Source: Candidatus Undinarchaeales archaeon (GTDB lineage: Archaea > SpSt-1190 > JASMDC01). From it: a stretch of DNA of 5,321 nucleotides. Below are positions 1 through 5,321 of the stretch, piece by piece (within the stretch, counting starts at the first letter, position 1; each line of letters starts with the position of its first letter). The stretch lies in assembly GCA_030753015.1 (NCBI GenBank), contig JASMDC010000076.1, positions 1-5,321 of the forward strand, in the 5' to 3' direction. The translations under genes were made by a program, and so were the position numbers. Below the pieces are notes generated by a model. The model saw only the letters and a list, made by a program, of their open reading frames with translations, was not told where the DNA came from and made no database searches.

Positions 1-1226
1 CCGTGAACACAACGGCCTATCTCGCGCTCTTCCCGCTGTTCTACGTCTTAGCCCGCCGATACCTGTCACGACCCTATGCAGTACTGGCCAGCGGCGTCTT
101 CCTCCTCCAGTTCGAGGTCCTGGTGAGCTCTACTGCTCTGCATCCGCGCATACTGGGCCTTGCGCTCGTACTGGCCCATATGCGTTGGCGCAATCCCCTG
201 ATGCTCTTGGCAATCTCGACCATCCATCTCCCGTCCTTCCTCTTCGCCATCCAGGTGTCGCTGCTCAGTGACCTTGTGGAGAAATGGCGAGCCGTCGACC
301 TCTTCCTCCTCATCCTGACCGTACCAGCGTTCCTGTTCCGCCTTGTATCGTTCACCCCCCTCGTGCCCCTGGTCATGGTCTTTCCGTTCATATGGATTCG
401 GGAGAAGCGAGGCTTGGTGGCCCCGCTCTTGGTCGCTCTGGGCTGGCTAGTTCTCCTCGAGGCAGGAGGGATGGTGTTCAACGATCCCACATGGGGGTGG
501 ACCGAGCCATGGAACTTCTACACGTACAAGTACAGCTATATGGGTGTCCTCTTAGGATTGATTGCACTACCCATGGTGCCTTCGCAGCTCATCGCTCTGA
601 CCGCATACTCGGTCGTGCTGACGAAGTACCAGTTCCTCACCTACGTTCCCAATACCTTCTCGCTCTTTCCCTCCATCCCCGTGGCCCTGATGGCCGCCAT
701 CGGACTGCGAGCGGTCTTTAGGACCGTGATCGCTCCTGCTGAGCCTGGATTCGGGAGAAAGGTAGCTGGAGCACTGCTCGTCTTCATGCTGTACTGGTGT
801 GCCAGAGCGAGCCTCAATCACGCGATCAACGCCTATCCGGATGTCACGCTGGAGGATCTCGAGGCACTGAGATGGGTGCAGGCCAACGCGACGGGCACGG
901 TCCTGGGATCTGTGGATATCTCAGGTGTGTGGCTCTCCACCTACGCCAACCGCACATCCTATCTTGATGCTGAGTTCCTTACGACTCCCGACTTCGTTCG
1001 ACGTGAGAACACCACGAAGAGTATCTTCGCCAAAGACGATCCATACGTTGTGCGCTACCTACTGGACCTGGAAGACATCGACTACGTCTACTTAACGGCC
1101 GAGGATCCGCGCTATATCAAACGTGGTATCAAGAACATCACAAAGAAATTCGAGCAGGCGAACCTCACCCTTGTCTACAAGAACGACCGGGCCCGTATCT
1201 TCGCGACGGCGGTGAGCGCTGGATGA
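1..1226 (+). CDS. STT3/GT-C-like multi-spanning membrane protein, 5' partial
   Basis: This is a polytopic membrane protein of which 407 residues are visible from a GTG at base 3. That GTG is probably not the true start. The protein begins directly in a membrane helix and lacks the N-terminal loop motif (D-x-YFHLR type) that its downstream paralog has at residues 35-40. By alignment with the paralog, roughly 90 residues are missing upstream. Hydrophobic helices run through about residues 5-270, followed by a soluble C-terminal domain (about 271-407), presumably extracytoplasmic as in STT3/AglB proteins. The segment around residues 298-321 (GTVLGSVDISGVWL, then YANRTSYLD) matches the WWDYG region of the paralog, but the tryptophan of that motif is absent. 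The soluble domain carries five N-x-T sequons (N295, N316, N336, N378, N387). The gene ends in an ATGA overlap with the next one. The family call is by motif resemblance; donor, acceptor and activity are unknown, and it could be a non-catalytic partner. Confidence 0.7.
   Translation, partial: VNTTAYLALFPLFYVLARRYLSRPYAVLASGVFLLQFEVLVSSTALHPRILGLALVLAHMRWRNPLMLLAISTIHLPSFLFAIQVSLLSDLVEKWRAVDLFLLILTVPAFLFRLVSFTPLVPLVMVFPFIWIREKRGLVAPLLVALGWLVLLEAGGMVFNDPTWGWTEPWNFYTYKYSYMGVLLGLIALPMVPSQLIALTAYSVVLTKYQFLTYVPNTFSLFPSIPVALMAAIGLRAVFRTVIAPAEPGFGRKVAGALLVFMLYWCARASLNHAINAYPDVTLEDLEALRWVQANATGTVLGSVDISGVWLSTYANRTSYLDAEFLTTPDFVRRENTTKSIFAKDDPYVVRYLLDLEDIDYVYLTAEDPRYIKRGIKNITKKFEQANLTLVYKNDRARIFATAVSAG
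1211..1215 (+). promoter_or_regulatory. Shine-Dalgarno site for the second STT3-like gene
   Basis: GGTGA lies 7 bases before the ATG at 1223, inside the last codons of the upstream gene. It matches the complement of the archaeal 16S 3' end and supports both this start and coupled translation of the two paralogs. Confidence 0.6.
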
Positions 1227-2665
1227 GGGCGGACGGAGTACGTGGACTCGTTGTGGTCGTAGCCATCTCGCTCATCCTCCGCACGGTCCTCGGACTCACA
1301 TTCACGCCGTATCTCCATGGTATGGACGGTTATTTCCATCTGAGGATGGCCAATCTCATCGTCCGCAACGGTGAGCTCCCGACCATCGATCCGAACTCAT
1401 GGGGGGGCCGTCAATACCACTATCTCCCTGCTTTCCATATGCTCCTGGCGACGCTCCGGCTCGCCACCGGTCTCAACTTCGAGACGGCGGCCCGAGCCAT
1501 AGGCCCTCTTATCTCGATCCTTCCCACTCTGTCAATCTTTCTGCTGGTCCGTCCCCGGGGTACGCGCCAGGCTTTTCTGGCAGTTCTAGCGTTCGCCCTT
1601 GCACCGTACGCGGTGTTGAAATTCACGGTAAACGCCATGGCCGATGCCCTGTCTCTGGGTCTCATCGTACATGCCGTTCTCCTCGCATCACGTGGGCTGT
1701 TCCCGCTCCTCTGCCTCACGGTCTTCACCTGTGCCTTCACCCATCCCTCGGCAGCTCTCCTCCTCATCCTCACACCCTTCCTCCCCTTGCGGCGCTCGGT
1801 AATCATCGTCTTGCTACTTGCACCCCTATGGGTGTTCCTGGCATCGCTGGCACTTGTCGCGGGCCAAGGGATCGCTCATCAGTTCGTGCCCGACCTCCTC
1901 TATGACCATATCTACGAGCCGGTAACGCGGCTCCATCTCACAATCGGTTTCAATCCCATCATCGGCCTCCTGGCAATAGCTGGATTGGCGTTCCATGACG
2001 GATCGCGGGGCGAGAGGATGCTTCTCGCACTCTCAGCTTGCATCGTCGTGGGCGTGATGCTCGGTTATGTGGAAGCCGGTCGCGGTATCGCGTACCTTAC
2101 ACCGGTAGTGGCTGTGTTCGCTGCCGCCGCTGCTGACCGGTTGGCGACCGGGGGCAGGCCTGCAGGTTTCCTTCTCGCAGGTTCCCTGGTCTTCAGCATC
2201 CTGGTCCTCATGTGGGCCTTCCACTTCTCCTTTTGGGGGATGATGTCCCCGGCACAACGTGGTGCGCTTCTCTGGCTGAAGGACCAGCCCCGTGGGACCG
2301 TGGCCACGTGGTTGGGGGATGGGCAATGGATCGCCACCGTGGCCGACCAGCCTAACATCATGGATGGTCACTTTACTGGACGTAAGGATTCCAATGAACG
2401 TCTGGACGACCTTAACGACCTCTTCAACGTCACGACGGCCGGAAAGGCCGAGGAGGTCCTCCGTAAGTACGACGTGACCTATGTCTATCTCCACAAGATG
2501 CACTGGCACTGGATGGATAGACAGGGTTATGAGCATGACCGGCTCGTCTACTCAATCGACAGATCACCATGTTTCGTGAAGGACTTCGATAACGGGCATT
2601 CCCAGTTCTATCGTGTGGTCGGTCGCACCGATTGTTTCCCGCCGAACATAGCTGACATCATCTAA
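1223..2665 (+). CDS. STT3/AglB-like GT-C family membrane protein
   Basis: This complete 480-residue protein is likely a membrane glycosyltransferase of the GT-C fold or a divergent oligosaccharyltransferase relative, acting on the outer face of the cytoplasmic membrane. One hydrophobic helix (about 7-27) is followed by a loop with GMDGYFHLRMA (33-43). This resembles the first acidic loop motif of STT3/AglB, where an Asp helps bind the metal and lipid-linked sugar. Further helices run to about residue 335. EAGRGIAYLTPVVAVFA (284-300) recalls the conserved Arg-plus-Pro segment before the last helices of STT3. The soluble domain (about 340-480) has WLGDGQWI (363-370) where STT3 has WWDYG, followed by a region ending in DVTYVYL (417-423). 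Cys450 and Cys471 could form a disulfide. I cannot find a clear DK or MI motif, so true oligosaccharyltransferase activity is doubtful. The start is supported by the upstream GGTGA and the ATGA overlap. The stop is TAA. Confidence 0.75.
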   Translation: MRADGVRGLVVVVAISLILRTVLGLTFTPYLHGMDGYFHLRMANLIVRNGELPTIDPNSWGGRQYHYLPAFHMLLATLRLATGLNFETAARAIGPLISILPTLSIFLLVRPRGTRQAFLAVLAFALAPYAVLKFTVNAMADALSLGLIVHAVLLASRGLFPLLCLTVFTCAFTHPSAALLLILTPFLPLRRSVIIVLLLAPLWVFLASLALVAGQGIAHQFVPDLLYDHIYEPVTRLHLTIGFNPIIGLLAIAGLAFHDGSRGERMLLALSACIVVGVMLGYVEAGRGIAYLTPVVAVFAAAAADRLATGGRPAGFLLAGSLVFSILVLMWAFHFSFWGMMSPAQRGALLWLKDQPRGTVATWLGDGQWIATVADQPNIMDGHFTGRKDSNERLDDLNDLFNVTTAGKAEEVLRKYDVTYVYLHKMHWHWMDRQGYEHDRLVYSIDRSPCFVKDFDNGHSQFYRVVGRTDCFPPNIADII

Positions 2666-2680
2666 TGGTGGGGGCTCGGA

Positions 2681-2700
2681 ACGAAACACAAACCTTTTTG
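2681..2700 (+). promoter_or_regulatory. Putative archaeal promoter of the tat operon (BRE/TATA-like)
   Basis: This is the only intergenic gap in the window (2666-2725). An A-rich stretch (ACGAAACACAAA, 2681-2692) leads into a T-rich core (CCTTTTT, 2693-2699). The core is centred about 29 bases before the ATG at 2726, close to the usual spacing between an archaeal TATA box and its start site. Transcription would then begin at or just before the tatA codon. The core is a weak match to the TATA consensus, so this is inference from position and composition. The T5 run at 2695-2699 could also serve as an oligo-T terminator for the upstream pair; no hairpin is evident. Confidence 0.45.
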
Positions 2701-2725
2701 ATTGTTCGCCCACCATCGGCAGTCC

Positions 2726-3028
2726 ATGGTACTTGGCACAATGGGTGGAGGGGAATGGCTGGTCGTACTGCTACTTGCGTTCCTGCTCTTCGGCCCCAAG
2801 AAGCTCCCTGAGCTTGCCCGTTCCCTCGGGCTCGCATCCTCGGAGTACAAGAAAGCCGTTAAGGACGGCGAGGATACGCTCAAGAAGAGGATCGATGACA
2901 AGAAGAGCGATGTCGAGAAGGCCGCCAAGGCGCTCGACATCGAAACCAAAGGTAAGTCTGAGAAGGAGCTGAAGGACGAGATCGCCGAGCGAATGAAGAA
3001 GGACGGGGACGGGAGCGGCGACGACTGA
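2726..3028 (+). CDS. tatA: Twin-arginine translocase subunit TatA
   Basis: TatA forms the oligomeric translocation element that lets folded proteins with twin-arginine signals cross the cytoplasmic membrane. Counting from ATG 2726 the protein has 100 residues. These are a short N-terminal stretch, GGGEW (7-11) with the polar Glu10, one short hydrophobic helix (about 11-22), the FGPKKLPELARSLG hinge and amphipathic helix (22-35), and a highly charged Lys/Glu/Asp tail. This order and length are diagnostic of the TatA/TatB/TatE family. Residues about 62-91 resemble a SAP or Rho-N-like helix-extension-helix, which is unusual. Start choice is open: TTG 2702 would lie within a few bases of the TATA-like element, ATG 2741 lacks a ribosome binding site, and ATG 2726 fits leaderless initiation. 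It is the first gene of the run, 1 base before tatC. No separate tatB is visible, so this protein probably serves alone with TatC. Glu10 leaves TatA versus TatB identity slightly open. Confidence 0.9.
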   Translation: MVLGTMGGGEWLVVLLLAFLLFGPKKLPELARSLGLASSEYKKAVKDGEDTLKKRIDDKKSDVEKAAKALDIETKGKSEKELKDEIAERMKKDGDGSGDD

Positions 3029-3029
3029 T

Positions 3030-3752
3030 ATGGAAATGGCCGTGGAGGAGCACCTCGAGGAGCTCCGCCGCAGGCTCTTCGTCTTCATACTCACTCTGTT
3101 CTTGGCCCTGCTCGTGCTCTTTCCCATGAGCGGGCCCGTGTTCAAGCGGATGCAGGAGGATCTGATCATCACGGGGGACGGGACGGCGGTCCAGGTCATC
3201 GCCACGTCGCTCACCGAGTCGATCGTGGCACGTGTCAAGATCGCCACTTACAGCGCGCTGCTCTTCGTCCTTCCGACAGTTGGCTTCTATCAGGCCTTCT
3301 CCTTCATCAATCCTGGGCTTCGCGCAAGGGAAAGACGTATCGTGTTCGCTACGGTGGTCCCAGTGTTTGTCATGTTCGCGGCAGGAGCCGTGTTCGCGTA
3401 CAAGGTCCTTCTCCCCGTGATGATCTCCTTCCTTGTCGGATTCACCCTGGACATGGGAGTGCAGCCCTATCTTGCGGTGGACACGACGATATCCTTCATC
3501 TTCGCGACCATGCTCCTGATGGGATTCATGTTCGAGCTCCCCGTGATGTGCGCTCTCCTCTCCTGGCTGGGTGTGCTCCCGCCAAGTCTCCTCACCTACT
3601 ACCGACGACATATCTACCTGATCATCTTCATCGTGGCGGGAGTTGTCACTCCCGATCCGACCTTCGTCAGCCAGTTCGTACTTGCCATCCCCATGGTGAT
3701 CCTGTTCGAGATGGGTGTCGTGGTAGCCCGTCTCATGTGGAGAGGTGAATGA
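3030..3752 (+). CDS. tatC: Sec-independent translocase core subunit TatC
   Basis: TatC is the signal-peptide receptor of the twin-arginine pathway and works with TatA. The 240-residue length and six-helix layout are normal for the family. Visible hallmarks are EHLEELRRR (7-15), whose Glu11 and Arg13 match E. coli Glu15 and Arg17; the first helix (about 16-33); LPTVGFYQAFSFINPGL (81-97); and ERR at 101-103, with Glu101 matching E. coli Glu103. Further hallmarks are GFMFELP (165-171), with Glu169 matching E. coli Glu170, and YYRRHIY (190-196). The last periplasmic loop reads TPDPTFVSQ (207-215) and is followed by the closing helix AIPMVILFEMG (219-229). The Asp of the usual TPPD loop is shifted in this copy. 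Start ATG 3030 is 1 base after the tatA stop and has no well-placed Shine-Dalgarno sequence, so it is probably translated by reinitiation from tatA; ATG 3036 is an alternative. The stop abuts the next start. Confidence 0.95.
   Translation: MEMAVEEHLEELRRRLFVFILTLFLALLVLFPMSGPVFKRMQEDLIITGDGTAVQVIATSLTESIVARVKIATYSALLFVLPTVGFYQAFSFINPGLRARERRIVFATVVPVFVMFAAGAVFAYKVLLPVMISFLVGFTLDMGVQPYLAVDTTISFIFATMLLMGFMFELPVMCALLSWLGVLPPSLLTYYRRHIYLIIFIVAGVVTPDPTFVSQFVLAIPMVILFEMGVVVARLMWRGE
3742..3748 (+). promoter_or_regulatory. Shine-Dalgarno site for the ABC ATPase gene
   Basis: GAGGTGA, within the final codons of tatC, lies 4 bases before ATG 3753. It decides that start over the in-frame ATG at 3762 and over the out-of-frame ATG at 3749. 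Confidence 0.7.
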
Positions 3753-4658
3753 ATGGAGCCGATGGTGCGAGTGGACGAGGTCTCCAAGAGCTTCGATGAT
3801 ATCGAGGCCGTGAGCGCTCTTACTTTTTCCATCAAGCCCGGTGAAGTGTTGGGTCTACTTGGTCCCAACGGTGCAGGGAAGACCACGACCATCCGCATGC
3901 TCAACGGGATCCTCCTTCCCGATCATGGTGAGATCGAGGTGTTCGGGGAGTCACTCCACGAGAATCCCGCCATCAGAGCACGCATCGGCTATCTCCCCGA
4001 AGAACGTGGTATCTATCCGAAGATGCGAGTGCGGGACGCCATGGTGTTCTTCGCCGCGTTGAACGGTGTACCTCGGCATATTGCCCGCGAGCGGGCTGAT
4101 GAACTTCTGGAGCACTTCGAGATTAATTCTGCTCTCAAGGTAGAGGCGCTGTCCAAAGGGAACCGTTCTAAGCTCCTAATGGCCATCACTATCATCCACG
4201 ACCCCGAGCTCCTCGTCCTTGACGAGCCTTTCTCGGGTCTAGATCCCGTGGGTGTCAGGGCCATGCGGGACATCATCCTTGAGAAGAAGCGCGCGGGTGC
4301 GTCGATTGTGCTCTCCACACATCAGATGACGGATGCCGAGATGCTCTGCGATCGGATCTGCCTCATCAACAAGGGAAGACGCGTCGTCTATGGTCCTCTC
4401 AGCGAGGTTCGCAAGGCTTTCGGGAAGCGATGTATCGAGGTCGAGGGGGAGGGCGAAATGGATTCGCTGAGCGAGCTGGGATATGAGTACGAGGTCGTTG
4501 GCAACACAGCCCGTGTGTACGGGGCAGACCAGCAGTCAGTGCTCTCCCACCTTCTGGAGCGACAGGTGAAGCTCACCTCGTTCAGTGTGTCCGAGGCACC
4601 GCTCGAGAAGATATTCCTGGACGTTGTAGGTGATAGCAATGCTGCGTCCGACGATTGA
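3753..4658 (+). CDS. ABC-2-type transporter ATP-binding protein (NatA-like)
   Basis: This 301-residue cytoplasmic ATPase would power the permease encoded next to it. The Walker A is GPNGAGKTT (37-45). The Q-loop region reads GYLPEERGIYPKM (79-91) with Glu where glutamine is usual, a hallmark of the NatA/YhaQ-like branch. The signature motif is LSKGN (133-137), also typical of this branch rather than LSGGQ. Walker B with catalytic Glu is LLVLDEP (153-159), the D-loop is SGLDP (161-165) and the switch His is His190. Residues about 215-301 form a C-terminal extension of the DUF4162 type, ending in the conserved APLEKIFLDVVG pattern. All catalytic residues are present. NatA of Bacillus works in Na+ extrusion, but relatives carry other substrates, so the substrate here is unassigned. 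The gene starts immediately after the tatC stop with no gap, and its last 20 bases overlap the permease gene, which supports coupled expression. Confidence 0.93.
   Translation: MEPMVRVDEVSKSFDDIEAVSALTFSIKPGEVLGLLGPNGAGKTTTIRMLNGILLPDHGEIEVFGESLHENPAIRARIGYLPEERGIYPKMRVRDAMVFFAALNGVPRHIARERADELLEHFEINSALKVEALSKGNRSKLLMAITIIHDPELLVLDEPFSGLDPVGVRAMRDIILEKKRAGASIVLSTHQMTDAEMLCDRICLINKGRRVVYGPLSEVRKAFGKRCIEVEGEGEMDSLSELGYEYEVVGNTARVYGADQQSVLSHLLERQVKLTSFSVSEAPLEKIFLDVVGDSNAASDD
4628..4634 (+). promoter_or_regulatory. Shine-Dalgarno site for the ABC permease gene
   Basis: AGGTGAT, inside the final codons of the ATPase gene, lies 4 bases before ATG 4639. This is the same spacing as for the ATPase gene and fixes a start that overlaps the ATPase reading frame. 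Confidence 0.7.
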
Positions 4659-5321
4659 GGTGGCACGGCGGGAGTTCTGGGAAAACGTCAAACGACCGGG
4701 CTACATTATCATCACGCTCATCTATCCCCTCTTCCTGTTCTCCATGCTCCTCCTCCCATCGCAGCTCATGGAGCGGTTCGCCACAGAGGCCACGATCGGT
4801 GTTGTGGACGAGGTCGGCGGGCTCTTCGGTACACTGAGGAAGGCCGCATCACGGATGGACGTAGTCCCCTTCAATAACACGAAAGAAGCGGACGCTGCGC
4901 TCGATGGTCAGAAGGTACGGGGGTACCTGATAATCCACAACATCTCAACAGGCACGTACGTCACCTCCTCACAGAACCCAGCAGAGCTCTTCAACGTCCG
5001 AGCTGCGTTCGAGGCGATCGTCCTGTCCCGGCGATTGAGGAACGAGGGACTGGACTCCGCTGCTCAGGCAAGGGTATTGGCCCGGGTGTCCTTCAGCCAT
5101 AATGTGAAATCGGAGACGGGCGTTAAAGAGGGCAACATACTCACCTTCTTGATAGCTTACATGATCCCCATCCTTTTCATCGTGCCCCTCTTCCTTACCG
5201 GACAGTATCTGGTCCAGAGCGTAGCTGAGGAGAAGGAGAACCGTGTCGTAGAGCTCATCCTATCTTCACCCATATCACCCTCATCCTTGCTCATGGGAAA
5301 AGTGTTCGGACTGTGCCTTCT
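4639..5321 (+). CDS. ABC-2-type transporter permease (NatB-like), 3' partial
   Basis: This is the membrane partner of the preceding ATPase. The frame from ATG 4639 stays open to the window edge and gives 227 full codons plus a partial Leu codon. A short cytoplasmic N-terminus with EVARREFWENVKRPGY (7-22) matches the family start. It is followed by the first membrane helix (about 22-41) and a soluble extracytoplasmic domain (about 42-165) with sequons at N79 and N101. The second helix is about 167-190, and then comes AEEKENRVVELILSSPIS (196-213), leading into LLMGKVFG (217-224). That last block is the characteristic cytoplasmic coupling motif of NatB/ABC2_membrane_3 permeases. The remaining helices, probably four or so, lie beyond the window. 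Start choice rests on the AGGTGAT site 4 bases upstream. The gene overlaps the ATPase frame by 20 bases. Substrate is not predictable from what is visible; ions, drugs or lipids are all possible for the family. Confidence 0.9.
   Translation, partial: MLRPTIEVARREFWENVKRPGYIIITLIYPLFLFSMLLLPSQLMERFATEATIGVVDEVGGLFGTLRKAASRMDVVPFNNTKEADAALDGQKVRGYLIIHNISTGTYVTSSQNPAELFNVRAAFEAIVLSRRLRNEGLDSAAQARVLARVSFSHNVKSETGVKEGNILTFLIAYMIPILFIVPLFLTGQYLVQSVAEEKENRVVELILSSPISPSSLLMGKVFGLCL

Noticed and set aside
3-5. GTG as the true start of the first gene
   Set aside because: The frame is open to the window edge, and the paralog has about 90 more N-terminal residues including the YFHLR loop, so this is most likely an internal valine codon.
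284-721. A 145-codon open frame on the plus strand
   Set aside because: It is an overlapping shadow frame, rich in Pro, Arg, Ser and His, inside the first STT3-like gene, which has coherent membrane helices in its own frame.
2033-2536. A 167-codon open frame on the minus strand
   Set aside because: It is antisense to the conserved C-terminal half of the second STT3-like gene, with no recognisable domain and no start signals.
2666-2690. A hairpin terminator after the second STT3-like gene
   Set aside because: No convincing inverted repeat is seen in this stretch. Only the T5 run at 2695-2699 could act in termination, and it is equally explained as the tatA promoter core.
2702-2704. TTG start for tatA, giving 108 residues
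   Set aside because: It sits only a few bases after the promoter-like T-rich core, has no ribosome binding site, and adds residues not typical of TatA. ATG 2726 is better placed.
2880-3611. A 243-codon open frame on the minus strand, rich in His, Glu, Arg and Asp
   Set aside because: It lies wholly opposite tatA and tatC. Its charged, repetitive composition is what the reverse complement of hydrophobic membrane-helix codons produces, and both genes on the + strand have strong family motifs.
4655-4837. A 60-codon open frame on the plus strand after the ATPase gene
   Set aside because: It is out of frame with the permease, whose frame from 4639 gives a clear NatB-like protein to the window edge. 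The short frame is a Ser/Arg-rich shadow.

Overview
The window looks archaeal, most probably euryarchaeal and perhaps from the Thermoplasmata side; the lineage is a guess. The signs are two STT3/AglB-like multi-spanning membrane proteins, a short archaeal-type tatA-tatC pair, a TATA-like promoter placed for leaderless or near-leaderless transcription of tatA, and Shine-Dalgarno sequences of the GGTGA type inside a tightly packed gene run. Base composition is moderately G+C rich throughout. All genes lie on the + strand, and I see no RNA gene, mobile element, CRISPR array or sizeable repeat.

Bases 1-2665 hold two tandem membrane proteins that overlap by 4 bases (ATGA). Both have many hydrophobic helices and a C-terminal soluble domain, and their C-terminal halves can be aligned by eye, so they appear to be paralogs. 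The second is complete and carries an STT3-like N-terminal signature (MDGYFHLRM). The first lacks that region because the window cuts off its 5' end. Their motifs at the STT3 WWDYG position are degenerate, so the exact enzymatic activity is uncertain: they may be GT-C-fold glycosyltransferases of dolichol-linked sugar pathways or divergent oligosaccharyltransferase relatives.

Bases 2666-2725 are the only real intergenic gap. It contains a T-rich, TATA-like element about 29 bases before the preferred tatA start and may also act as an oligo-T terminator for the upstream pair.

Bases 2726-5321 hold a compact four-gene run: tatA, tatC, an ABC-2-type ATPase with a NatA-like layout, and the start of its NatB-like permease. 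Spacing is 1 base, 0 bases and a 20-base overlap, so the four are likely co-transcribed and translationally coupled. TatA and TatC would make a minimal twin-arginine translocase for folded proteins. The ATPase and permease would make an ABC exporter of unknown substrate. The whole window is about the cell envelope: surface glycosylation, folded-protein export and ABC export. A functional link between the Tat pair and the exporter is suggested only by their arrangement.
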